64,000 nt of DNA, from positions 1,798,001 to 1,862,000 of the forward strand of contig JAHQIY010000002.1 in NCBI GenBank assembly GCA_019054805.1, given 5' to 3'. This document shows positions 11,337 to 22,849 of this stretch, in pieces. The notes beneath the pieces were generated by a model. That model worked only from the letters and a program-made list of their open reading frames with translations, ran no database searches and was not told where the DNA came from. Origin of the DNA: Brachionus manjavacas (Eukaryota > Rotifera > Eurotatoria > Ploima > Brachionidae). The position numbers and the translations under genes were made by a program. The first letter of the stretch is position 1, and each line of letters starts with the position of its first letter.

Positions 11337-12088
11337 ATTCAGTTTTAGCTTTTTTGATTATTTTTTTAAATAATTTAATAAAACAATTTTAAATTTTTTA
11401 AATATCTATTTTTATTTAATTTCACAAAACTTATTTGTAACTTTTCTTTTAAAATAAACAAGAAGCTTTTGTATCCTTCTACTCCTCTTAAAATTAACTT
11501 CTATAAGGCCTTTATTCTACCATATTTTTATTAATGCTCTCTTTTCATAGTATTATCAGTAAAAGTAATTTAAAAATTAACTATATTTAAAAAAAATTTT
11601 AAATTTACAAAAAACTGGAGTTATTTAACTCGAATGTCTTTTCAAACAACTGTCTATTTGAATGGATGGATGGATAAACGTCTTTATTTAAATAAATAAT
11701 AAATAGATAAATACAGGCTCGAGCTTTCGCTCCTTTGCGAAGCTTAAATAAAAGGTTTCAAAAAACAAAAAAAAAGAAATATAAAATAAAATTATTACCT
11801 CATAAGTTTTTTTTTTTTTTTTTGAATCAAACCGAATCAAGCCGATTCAAGCCGAGCTAGGAGTAAGCATGAGCAGTCCAACAACGGTGGAGATTTTCAA
11901 TTTTTTTGGGTAACTGTCTATTTAATTTTTACTTTATTTTTAATTTAATACTTCAACTTTTTTTTAATTAATAAAAATAAATGAAGCGTTAATCATTCTA
12001 AGGAGACATTGACACTGGCTTCTTAAACTATCGATTAACTCATTAATTAATAAAAAAAATTTTAGATTCTTTAAATATTTATTTTTAT
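11337..12088. other. intergenic region between convergent HSCB and WDR55, with a SINE insertion
   Basis: The 752-bp gap is A/T-rich and holds the 252-bp SINE-like insertion at 11660-11911. Otherwise I see nothing that looks coding. The 3' ends of HSCB and WDR55 face each other here. Confidence 0.6.
11660..11911 (-). mobile_element. SINE-like insertion with 12-bp target-site duplication
   Basis: The 252-bp insert is flanked by perfect copies of AACTGTCTATTT at 11648-11659 and 11912-11923, a classic retrotransposition duplication. On the minus strand it starts with a G/C-richer head containing near-repeats of the type CGGCTTGAATC, which resembles a degenerate Pol III B box. It continues through an A-run and an A/T-rich middle, then the module GGAGCGAAAGCTCGAGCC with a (TTTA)-type stretch, and ends in (ATCC)n. 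The same GGAGC...GCTCG module with an A/T tail recurs at about 21361, 22027 and 22262, so it belongs to a dispersed family. The exact family name is unknown to me. Confidence 0.65.
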
Positions 12089-13634
12089 TTAATCAGATTC
12101 GTCATCTGAATCGGAACTTTGTTCCGAATCAAATTCATCATCACTATCGGTGAAATTTTCGTCTTCATCTTTTTCATCTACTAAATCAGCGAAAAAATTC
12201 TCCGATTTGCCTTTTGCAGTTAATTTTTTGTTCTTTAAAGATTTGTTTTTTGATTTAGACTGAGCATCTATACTTTTATGCTTTATATTTTCTACGTTCC
12301 AAAATTTTATCTTTTGATCATGACACACACTTGCACATATGTTTGTATCGCTTGACAAATTCAATTTTTGGATCGGGAATCCATTGTGATTTCCAACTAC
12401 ACCAAGGAATCTATTAGGTAATATATGGCAAGCTCTTTTGAAAAAAATTTTAAATAAAATATTTATTTTTGACAATAATTAGTTTTTTAATTGCAAACCT
12501 TATATTTCCATCAAAGCATCCCGTTAAGACTACATTTTCAGACAGTGTAGCCATACAATCAATTGAAGAAGGATGACCTGGAAACCTATCGGATATATTG
12601 CCCCATTCACCATAATTGAATATATCTATTACTCCTTCACCGGTGCCACATATAACTTTTTTTTCACCCTTAAGGTTAAAATTTTTTAAAGACCAAACAC
12701 TTATTTTTGATTAAAAAACCTTCATCAATCCGACACATAATAGTTCCGAGTCCATTAATTCTGATTGTAGTTCAAGCTTTTTTTTTCTTATATGGAAAGC
12801 ATTTAATGTACCTTCTCCACTTAAAAAAAATTTAAATTAAATAGATAATTAAGTCAATCGTGAAATTACCAAGTAGCTAGAAGAATTTTTTTATTACTGC
12901 TTACAGCTAGATCGCTTATATAATCCGAACAATCGGATTTAGATTCCATGCAGGCATCTTTCTTCCTGTAATCCCAAATCTAAGATAAAATTTAGGTACA
13001 TTTTTCAGATAAATTTTTTTTAGAAAAGTTACCTTAACTGTTCCATCATCATCAGCCGATGCAATCAGCCAATTATCAATTGTGACTAAACAATTTATGG
13101 GAGATCTTATTAAAAGTTTATTTAATTTTAATCAGATTAAAAATTTAAATTTAAATTACTCATGAGCATTTTCTATCGTAAGAATATTGGATTCTTGCTT
13201 AATGTCTGTCAGTTTTATTGACTTGTCTTTTGAAGCGGTGAAAACGATATTTGAGTTATTAACGGGAAATGAAATTTTTCTTATGCTTTTTTTGTGAATT
13301 TTTTGAGCGCTGACTAGCCTCTTCTTGGTTTTGGAAACATCGTATCTTATTATGAACATTAATTTAAAATTTTTATTTGAACAATAAATAAATACATTTT
13401 TAATTTCCCATTAATAAGTCCAACGTTTAGAATATTGTTTTCAGATGGATGGAATAAAATATCTAGAATTTCAATTTTTGAATTTAGTTCACTATAAACT
13501 TGTTCCTTTTCTTTGAAATTTTCTGAATTGTCCTCTTCAGTTGTGACCATTTCGGATTTAGAACTCATTTTTCTTCTCAAATTAAATTCGAATTTGAATT
13601 TATTTTTATAATTTTTGAATGAATTATTCAGCAT
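12089..13634 (-). CDS. WDR55: WD repeat protein 55 (rRNA processing)
   Basis: WDR55 is a nucleolar beta-propeller protein needed for ribosomal RNA production. Seven exons fit: 13634-13396, 13345-13160, 13105-13033, 12979-12870, 12819-12720, 12668-12499 and 12434-12089. They sum to 1224 nt (407 residues) with consistent phases. The identifying signature is the final repeat and tail: ILPNRFLGVVGNHNG, SVCHDQKIKFWNV, then ENFFADLVDEKDEDE and a very acidic Ser/Asp end, as in vertebrate WDR55. Earlier repeats show FTASKDKSIKLTDI, ASADDDGTVKIWDYRKKDA, KVICGTGEGVIDIFNYGEW and DRFPGHPSSIDCM. Met22 (13571, MSSKSEMV) may be the true start because the orthologous N-terminus is acidic. Introns are 48 to 64 nt. 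Confidence 0.92.
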
Positions 13635-16600
13635 GAGCTTTTCGAATTAATAATTTGTAAATATAATTGTCTTCAGTGTAAAAGAAAGTTACTTTAAAGC
13701 TTAGAAGATAAAAATGGATTCATGTTGATTAATTTATAAAAAAAACATCATAAAATTATTTTTTGATTTTTTCCTTTATTAAATTTTTTAGAAAAAATAA
13801 AATTTTGTTATGATGGAGTTACATTAAAGCTGAGAAGATATTAAATGGCCATTTAAAAGAAATTTTTAAATAAAAATTTAGTAGTAGTAGTATGCCAGCT
13901 GTAAATTTTGGAAAAAAAGCAAAATTTTTAATAGTCCTTACTTAAAATTTTGACTCTTTTTTTTTAAATTATATCTAATATTCAAGTGTAGGATGTTTGA
14001 TAATGATGGAATTTTTATCATGCCACGAATACGATTTAAATAAATATATGATATAAATTTTATTTATAAGAAAATTTTTTTTGTTTATCACCACATATCA
14101 TCGCAGAGAGTTTCTTTAAAGTCACAAGTCTTTAGTTAAGTCGTTGACTTCAATTTTTTTCCCTTTTCTGTAGGACAAAAATTTGTCTCGGTCGAGAAAT
14201 TCAATTTTAATTTTGACCACAATCTATCTTGATTTTTAAAGTAAAATTAAGTCATTACGTTTGCGATTTTGGCTAAAAAATAAGTCATTTTTGATATTTT
14301 GGTGGAAAAATAAAAAACTAAAATTTTGTTCAGACACAGGATTATGTATTGTAACCAAAAATAAATGTGATTGAACCTCGAGTGGATCTTGTTGAGCCAT
14401 TGATTGATGTTGGAGTGTTGAAAATGAGATCAAATTTAATTGACTTTTTTTGCTATAATAATTTGTTTTTATACTATTTAAATAAATAAAATTTTGTTTA
14501 AATTTTACTACAAAGAATTTTTTTTATTCTAAAGAAAATTTTTTTTAATCGTTCAAAGCTTTTTCCTATAGCAAATTGAATGTATGAATAAATGATTCAA
14601 ATTTTTTTTGAAACAAGACATTGTTCGAAAATCAACTGAAAATTTCAGTCTGAAACTGATCTTATAAACTTTTTTTTTAATTAAATATCTATTATGAACA
14701 AAAAAATTCCTAAAATTGAATATATAAAAAATTTAAGTTTTTCTTAAAAAAGTTTTTATCTTTAATTTTTGTTAACTTTGATTTTTTGATTTATTTAAAA
14801 AAATTATTCTAAATTTAAATATTAAATTTCAATTATGAAAGTTCGACATTAATTTTACATTAATTTCAAAAAACTATATTTTTTTTATTAATTTTATTCT
14901 AATTATCTATTTTTCTAATAATTTAATAATAATTTGAAAAGCATTTATTTCTATTATATGAAATAAAAAATTTATTTCCTCTTTTTTTTATTTTTATTAT
15001 TGAATTCTATTCTTTCTTTCGGTCTTAAAGCCTGAAGAAGGCCATTTTGTCGAAAAGCGTCGTGACAAATTTACTTTTTATTCGAATTAAGTTTTTTTTA
15101 AATAAATATTTTTTTAAAAAATAATCGTTATTTCTAATTATTGCATACTTACTGACTTTCTGTATCCAAACAGAATAAACATAGTATTCGGAATATTAAT
15201 ATTTCTAAAAAAATAATGTAAATTAGGATAATAAAAATTTGATAATAAAAGATTTCGCTATAATTGTAAAGGAATTTAGCATTAAAAAAATTTAAAAACC
15301 ATGCAGATTGATGGAGTTTGACTACAGTTTATGATTTGGGGCACTGATCAACACGAAATATTTAATTTTTTTTTAGGGATTTTTCTTTTTATTTTCAGTT
15401 TAATTAAAACAAATAATTTTGGTTATATTTTATGCATTTAAGATGATTCAAGTTAATTTTTTTTAAGTAAAAATATGATTTTTATTAAAGGTAAATCTTT
15501 GATTCTTGATTTATTTTTTTATTGGTTTCCTTATCATATTTTGAAATACATAAGTTTTTTAGAAAAAAAAATCTGTAAAATCGATTCCCTACAATAAAAT
15601 GCAAGGTAATTCTTACAGGCAAAAGTGAGATATGCAGTTTTGTTTTTTAAAAATAAAATATCATGATAAAATATTATTTCTGACACTCTAATTTTTTTTT
15701 TTAAATTAGCATTAATTAGCTGGTTGATTTTGAGGTATTGTTTATTATTGATGAATCATCTTTAAGTAAATAGCTCGAAATAATTAGAAAATAATTTTTA
15801 AACAATTTAAATCATAGGTGAGTTAATTTTTTTCGAGTTTATTTTATAATAAAATTTAATAATTTAAAACTGAACCAAATTTCAATTTTTTTAGGAATTT
15901 TTGGAATTAGATATTGAAAAGTTTAGGTAGAAAATTTTCTTCTATTTAGAGAAATTGTATCTTTCAGTATTAGATAAGCTCACAAATTTTAAGATTTTAA
16001 ATATTCAAATTTATATTAAACTAGAATATTTTATTTAATTAATATTTTAGATTCATCATAATCAAATGATAGCTTAAAAAATTAATTTTGTCGAAAATAA
16101 TCAATCTTTATATGCTTTTATCAAAATTCCAAAAAATTTGCACACTCTTTTAAAACAAGATACTTAACTGATTTATGCAATTTTTAAGAACAATTTAGAA
16201 CAAAAACCATATATATTTAATGATCCCCTAAATCCATAAATTCAATAATTTTTTATGGGTTAGCATATCGTTTTGATATAGATATCTATCAAAATCTTTT
16301 TTTTTGGCCGATCTAATTTAATTTAAGTTAAAGTGTACATAGGATTTTTGTTAGTTAATCATTTTTCTTTGAATTTTTTTCTAAATTTCATCTAATCTCA
16401 CAAAATTAAGTTAAAAAGAAACCAAGAGATAACTATTGTAAATTGGTTATTGATTATTAGCCTACGGGGGTTCTTCGATTGTTCTATTTCCACTGAGAAT
16501 TACATTCATTTGAGTCTATACGAATTGTTATTATTTTTTATTTTTTCGACTGCTATAGATAATCCATTTATCAACAATATCAAGTTTTCAGCATAAAGAT

Positions 16601-19001
16601 CTCAATTCAGGTCAATGGAAGAATGCTCTTAATTTTTTATTATCAATTGGGCAATATTCAATCGGCCATATAAAAATATAAAATAAAAGTCACATATTTA
16701 GGATAAATACTAAAATTATAAATTATAATATAATGTGTTTAAAAATCAAAAAAAATTATTTTATCATTTTGTTTTATTTTTTTAAATTTTCTTTAAATTC
16801 TGTTTTAGAGGAGAAAGTGTATTTTATGTCAACTTTAGTAAGAGTTTAGGCTAACGTTTTTGGGTCAAAATTAATTTAAAAGATAAGTAAACCGATCCCT
16901 TTAAAGCCTTATCGAATTTGATTAAAGGTTATTTAGTCTTAATGTAAAATTTTGAATGCATTTTATGAGAATTATTATAGACGTCTTCTATATCTAGATT
17001 ACTTTAAATTTTAAAGATGTCTCATAACAGATTAGTAAAAGAATTAATTTAGTATAAAAAGAATAGATTTTTAAAAAGAAAACAAGCGCCCGAAATATTT
17101 AGACAAAAAATCAATAAAAATATTACCAGCCTAGAGTTGATAAAATTCAATATTTGAAAATATCTTGCTCAATAGTGACTAGCAATTAGGAAAAAATTTA
17201 TAAATTCTTTACTAAAGTAATTAAGTATATTTATTCATAGCATTTGTGTCACGTTCAGTTTTGTTCTTATTTTTTAGATGACATATTGAAAAAATAATTA
17301 GGGTGATATAATTTTTGAAATTTTTTTAACAAATCTTTTTCGTTTCTTTCCTCGAGATTTGATTGTTTTAAATTATATAAATGTTAAATACAAAGAATAA
17401 AATATTTATAAAGTAAGAAAAATTTAATCCAAATATTAAAGTTATTTTTTAATTAATATGATCTCTTATTAAATAGTTTTAATCTAGAGTTACTTAACAT
17501 TATTTTAGTCATTTAAAGATCAAAAAAACAAAATTTTGTTAGTTTTAAATTTTAAAATGCTTTATAATAAAAATTTAAATATTTATAATGAATTTTTCTG
17601 ACAGGTCGTAAAAATAATAAAAATGATTTTTTTCAAGCATATCAGTCTTTTAACTTAAACCCTTGAAAAAAATAAAACATGGTTAATTTTCATCTTTTAA
17701 TATTTGTTCAGTAAAAGATTGCTAACCAATTTACAAAACGAAGTGAGGCAATTTTTAATTATTCATTCTCTATTAATTCATTTTAAACTTAAAGCATTTT
17801 CAATCTTTATATGAATAAACTCTAACCGACTTTTAAATAGAAATCTATTAAATCGGTCACTTAATATTGATTAGCATAGCGAGCAAAAAATCACATCTTA
17901 GGGGAAAACCGAAATTCAAGCGTAAGTAATGTCATCATGAAAGCCCAGAATATTGAAAAATATACTCCTATGTAAAATTCAATTAATTTTTTATTAGTTA
18001 ATGTAGTAAAAGAAAAGAAATGATTTTAAAATAAATTTTTGACTTTGTTAGAAAATTTTTTGGTGAAAAATTGAAAACGAAATTTTGAGATTCACATACT
18101 AGCATGAGGGGCGCTTTAATAATTAATTAAGGTTTATTATTATTAACAAAAGGTATTTTTTTGAATTAAAATTAAAATGAGAAAATTTTTTAAATTTTAT
18201 TGTATAATTTTAAAAAAAAACTTTTAAAAAATCTAATTTCATTTATTTCTTAGTCTATGGAACAATTTTAGAAATAATACTAAAATAATTTTAATTCTAA
18301 AACTATCAATCTTTTAAAAGTTAGACATTTTAATAGAATTTTTTGAACAATTAGACGTTCCATTATTTAACACATTTGCAAATCAAAATAAAAAAAAAAT
18401 TACCATTTAAGTACGAATCAGTGGTAGATTTTGCATTTTTTTAATGCTAATTAAAATGTTCTTTTGAATTAATTTTGTTTAATCTAAAACGCTGATTCTC
18501 CAAGTGTTTAGAATTTTTGGGTAAGTTGAATAGTATTTTCAAGAAGACGTTTTTCCCTTAGTACAAAAGTAATTAATAAAAAGAAAATAAGTTTGAATTG
18601 TGTTAAGTTGCAAGTAAAAGGAATTATTTAAATATTTTATTTTAATTTTTTATATTTCTAATAACTAATAACAATAAAGCAAAAGAAACCAAATCATAAA
18701 TGCGCATAAAATTGCATCAATGAATTACACAAAATAAATTTAAAAAACTGACTAAAAAATTTAGTCCTATTTCCAAGTTAATTTAAGTTTGTCAAGCTAA
18801 AAAATATTTGAATGCATGCAAGTCGCTCTAAGGCAACCAAAACACATCTTCAATTATCATTACGACCAAATTGCTTTTCTTAAGAATCATTCAGTACTTA
18901 TGAACAAAAATTTAATTAATACGTTTTGAATTTAGATACTTTGATGGAATCAAATTGAACCACCATTTTGAAATAATTGAAAATTTTTATCAATATCTAA
19001 A
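13635..19001. other. 5.4-kb gene desert
   Basis: No exon with convincing codon structure is visible on either strand; frames are short and dominated by Phe, Lys, Ile and Asn. Items of note are a short direct repeat, about GTTACTTTAAAGCT plus AGAAGATA, at roughly 13688 and 13818, and the Penelope-type motif at 15031. A slightly G/C-richer spot lies near 16460 (CCTACGGGGGTTCTTCG). It may hold promoter or enhancer sequence for ABHD17, but nothing specific is visible. Confidence 0.5.
15028..15075 (+). repeat. relic motif typical of Penelope-like retroelement ends
   Basis: The sequence CCTGAAGAAGGCC followed by TCGAAAAGCGTCG matches the well-known pattern CTGAAGA - short stem - CGAAACGTCG. That pattern occurs near Penelope-like and other retroelement ends and resembles a hammerhead ribozyme core (CUGANGA, stem II, GAAA). 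Here stem II would be GGC/GTC only, and GAAA is followed by AGC. This suggests a degraded copy. No associated reverse transcriptase is visible nearby. Confidence 0.4.
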
Positions 19002-20270
19002 ATGAATGGTTTATCTGCAGGTGAATTATGCTGCTTGTTCTGTTGTCCACCATTTCCTTCGCAGATCGTAGCCAAATTAGCATTTTTACCTCCGCCACCC
19101 ACCTATAATCTCATCATAAATCATGATGCTACTCTTTCACACGGCGAACATGCATCGCTGAATCAAGCACAGCCAAATGCAAACCAAGCAGCCAACCCGA
19201 GCAATCTTAGCTTGTCAGGTCGCAACAACCGAACTGCAAGTGGTTTAGGCAATTTTATGGACCTTATCCGCAACTCTGGAAGACGTTTGTGTTCAAGTTT
19301 AGTCTGTGCTAAACACAATTATGCCCATCAAACTGGACAAGTGGTCGCTCCTCCTTTGACTAATGCAAAAATAGTGATGAAAGAAAAAGCCGAATGGCAG
19401 TACGGACCAGGCGAGTTGGAAAAGTTGGAAGTTTTTTTGACAAGAACCGAAAGAGGTCATCAAATAGCTTGCCTGTTCGTTAGATGTACTCCTAGTCCAA
19501 AATACACCATTTTGTTTAGCCACGGAAATGCTGTTGACATTGGTCAAATGAGCAGCTTTTATTTTGGCCTCGGCTCAAGATTAGAATGCAATATATTCAC
19601 TTATGATTATTCAGGATATGGTGCCAGTAGTGGTACACCAAATGAAAAAAATTTGTACGCAGATATTAGAGCTGCATGGAATGCATTAAGAAGCAGATAT
19701 GGAGTTAGTCCGTCGAATATAATCCTTTACGGCCAATCTATTGGAACAGTGCCTACTGTTGACTTAGCCGTAAGTTTTTTTTTTGTTACCAAATTTATAA
19801 AATAAATATTTTTTTTTAAAGAATAGTAGAATTTATTTTTATTTTTTATTTTTAAGAGCAAATATGACTGTGCAGGAGTTGTTTTACACGCGCCTCTAAT
19901 GTCAGGCATGAGGGTGGCGTTCAATACCAAGAGAACATGGTGCTGTGACGCATTTCCAAGCATAGACAAAGTGAACAAGATCAGTAGTTTGGTTTTGGTT
20001 ATTCATGGAACTGAAGACGAAGTCATTGATTTATCACACGGTATGGCCATACATGAAAAGTGTCCCAAAGCCGTTGATCCACTATGGGTTGAAGGTGCTG
20101 GTCACAATGATATTGAGATATATGCTACTTATGTGGAACGCTTAAAGCGCTTCATATGCGAAGAAATTCGAATGCATCAATATTCTTTGATGAGTGCTGC
20201 AAATGCTCAACAAGTTGCCACTTCTCTGGCCCAAAATATTCAAACAAATCAGCCTGTACAAAATGATTGA
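19002..20270 (+). CDS. ABHD17: ABHD17 depalmitoylase (alpha/beta hydrolase)
   Basis: ABHD17 proteins are membrane-anchored serine hydrolases that remove palmitate from proteins such as N-Ras and PSD-95. Two exons (19002-19769, 19857-20270) give 393 residues. The N-terminus, [20 protein letters not shown] then [12 protein letters not shown], is almost canonical, including the Cys cluster that is palmitoylated in relatives. Catalytic elements are visible: nucleophile elbow YGQSIG, acid in [13 protein letters not shown], histidine in [23 protein letters not shown] and [15 protein letters not shown] are family blocks. The protein is about 80-100 residues longer than human ABHD17A-C. The extra stretch lies between the N-terminal anchor and the domain (roughly residues 40-115), rich in Asn, Ala, Gln and Ser. 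Codon use is more G/C-rich than its surroundings. The long 3' flank to about 20700 probably includes the UTR. Confidence 0.94.
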
Positions 20271-21360
20271 TTAAAACCTTGTTTAAAATAGGTTCATTCC
20301 TATTCCAAAGAAAAATTAGATCAATAATGTGCGTATCTAGCGTACAAATTATTTATTGTTTTTTATGGGTTTTTTTTCTCATTTAGGGTTTTGTTTTTTT
20401 TTTTCTTTTTTGGTAATTTGATGCGATAAAATTTTATTTTCTTGTGGCATTTAATCTTTTGTCTTTTTTATGCAAGCATTAAAATTCAAACACTATGTGA
20501 ATTTAGCAAATTTCAACTACTCACTTGGACTCAACATTTACAGCTATATTTTTTTCTATTTGTGTTTCTTGAAATTAAAAATTGAAAGATTTTTGTATAG
20601 ATTTTTATTTCGATGATAGGAATATATTGTATTTTTTTTTAATTTTATTTTTTTAAATCTTAAAAGATAAATGAATAATGTAAATTTAGTTAAAAATGTT
20701 TATACGAATATAAAAATAAAATCCAATTTTAAAAATATCAATTTTGTTTGAACTGATATGATTACTCTAGTTCGTTTTGATCCTTTGAAAAAATTTATTC
20801 AAAATACTGCTGTAAGATGCATTCTTAAACTTCCTTTCTGAATCTCCTCTGAATCATTATTCTAAGAAGTAGAAAATAAATTAAAAATTAGTAAAATTGA
20901 CCTCAAATTAAGTGATCTCTTAGAAAATTACCTACGTATTCCTTATAATTTCCTTCTTTCTTTTGTTCTGTAAATAATGTCTATTGACTCTAAAAACTCC
21001 GCTGCCTCTGCAAGCTTGCTTACCGTCCCTATTTTTTATTATTATTAATACTCTAAGTTATTCAGTATCATTGGCTCATAGGCAATTTCCGAGTACCAAA
21101 GATGCTTCTTTTCTATATTTGTTACGAATCCTACTATTCAATGTAGCTGCTACCTAATTAAATAAAAATTTTCTTACTCTTTAGATCATATTCTTGTTTT
21201 TTTCTGATTCTAAAATAATTTTTTTTCGTTTATTGTCCCAACTCCTTTTATTTCCTAACTTAATAATCCTTTAATTAATATTTATTTTTCCAATTAATTA
21301 ATTTACTTCAAATTTAAAAAATCTTAAGACTGTTTTAATTATTCATTTTTTAAATTTGAA

Positions 21361-21387
21361 GAAGCTAATGCTCGAACAGAAACACAA

Positions 21388-21420
<33 letters not shown>

Positions 21421-21434
21421 TAAAATTTCTTTAT
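21361..21434 (+). repeat. dispersed repeat module copy with (AAT)n tail
   Basis: GAAGCTAATGCTCGAACAG followed by an A/T tract with about nine AAT units. It shares the stem-like GAAGC/GGAGC - 3 to 4 bases - GCTCG core and following ACAG with the copies at 22027 and 22262, and partly with the SINE at 11660. Confidence 0.5.
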
Positions 21435-22026
21435 TTTGTTTAAGCATTAGGTAAAATCACCGTCATTTAAAAATTACTATTTATTTGTTTATGTATTAGC
21501 TCCTTTTAATTTAATAATAAAATAAAAAATATATTAAAATAAAATAAAAATTTAAAGTAAAAAAGAAGTAAAATAAATTAAGAAAATAAAAAAATACAAA
21601 TTGAAATTAGTAATTAATTAAAAGCCAGCTTAATGTTCGTCCACCAATTTGCCAACCTATGGAACATAATTGCTCAGTCCTTCCACTTCATGTCTTTCGC
21701 TAAATTCTAAAGGTGGATTCGAGATGGTTTAAGTTTAAGTTTAAATTTATCAAAATCAGAGCAATAAAATTGGTTAACAATAAACAATAAATTTTTATTG
21801 AATATTGTTCATGATTTATTATACCCAGATGATAAAAATAAACTACTAAAATAATTGAGAAAAAATTTTGTTCTCTACGCAAAAATGACATTTTGTACCT
21901 GTCATTACTTAAAATTTGTCTTTTTTAATTCTTTTATTTTATACTTTAATTTATTTTACTTTTAACGAACTCTTTCTTTATATTTTTATTTTATTTTATT
22001 TAATCAATTTTTAATTTTATTCTGAA

Positions 22027-22064
22027 GGAGCTTTAGCTCGGAACAGATAAATCAAATAAATAAA
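22027..22064 (+). repeat. dispersed repeat module copy with AAATA tail
   Basis: GGAGCTTTAGCTCGGAACAG followed by ATAAATCAAATAAATAAATAAG. The core GGAGC-TTTA-GCTC is a short palindrome. It is a near match to the inverted copy 200 bp downstream. Confidence 0.55.
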
Positions 22065-22261
22065 TAAGAATATATTGACCAAACAATAGCTTTTTCAGAT
22101 AAAAAACAATGGTTAAAAAGATAAAAATTAAATAAAAAATATATCCAATTTAAATGAATTAAAAAATGAAGAAAGAAAAAAATATAAAAAAGTACTTAGA
22201 GACTTAAGACGTTAAAATGGGCGGCTTTTTTTAAATGAAGATTTCTTATTCTAAAAAAATA

Positions 22262-22312
22262 AACTATTTATTTATTTATTTGCTTTCTGTACCGAGCTAG
22301 AGCTCCTTAAAA
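22262..22312 (-). repeat. dispersed repeat module copy, inverted
   Basis: On the minus strand it reads AAGGAGCTCTAGCTCGGTAC, then AGAAAGC and an AAATA-type tail. It is the inverted partner of the copy at 22027. Together they suggest independent insertions of one short family, most likely SINE 3' ends. Confidence 0.55.
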
Positions 22313-22759
22313 AAAAAATAAAAAAATTCAAATCAAAATAAAGTTAATAAAATAAGATCAAATAAAAATAAAATAAATAAGTTTAAAAGACATAAATTGA
22401 AATAGGTTGTGACACATTTAACCATAGTTGAAGCTGCAGGAAATTTTTTTTATTTTTTTTATTTTTTTTTGAAATTTAAAAAAAAATTTTAAATTTTTTG
22501 GTTTTTTTTCTTGTTAATTGTGGTTAATTGAATGATCTAATGATAATTATATACAAAAATTGATATCTGCCACCAAATGCATATGTTGAAATAATTACCT
22601 ATAAATTATCGATGATAAGTAATTAGATTTAATTATTGATAAATGAACGGGACTCACAAAAAGAAATTGATTGATTAATTTAGAGATTTGCAAGTTAAAA
22701 AATTAAGAGTCTATCAAGGGCTTATCAATTTAAGATTTGGTACCAGTTGGTTAGGAAAC

Positions 22760-22767
22760 TATATAAA
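22760..22767 (+). promoter_or_regulatory. TATA box of the SH3-protein gene
   Basis: TATATAAA lies 83 bp upstream of the ATG at 22850. A start site would be expected near 22790, where ACTCATCAATACAG provides a pyrimidine-A initiator-like context. The clarity of the TATA box suggests focused, possibly stage-specific transcription. Confidence 0.6.
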
Positions 22768-22849
22768 CTTGGAATTCTGTCGGAGTACTCATCAATACAG
22801 TTTTAGAAAATTAATATTGGAAATTCTTAAATAAATCAAATTTATAATA

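Larger units (their letters stand above)
20271..22849. other. intergenic region rich in dispersed repeats and microsatellites
   Basis: The region contains (AAT)n at about 21391-21420 and (AAATA)-type tracts near 22050 and 22262. Three copies of the GGAGC...GCTCG repeat module are listed separately. No gene is supported. The region up to about 20700 is probably the ABHD17 3' UTR, and the last 100 bp hold the promoter of the next gene. Confidence 0.55.

Noticed and set aside
14236-14433. 65-codon minus-strand frame in the gene desert
   Set aside because: Chance composition, no splice context, no recognisable motif.
16455-16480. G/C-rich spot CCTACGGGGGTTCTTCG as a possible tRNA or rRNA fragment
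   Set aside because: No cloverleaf, A/B box or rRNA-like extension can be drawn.
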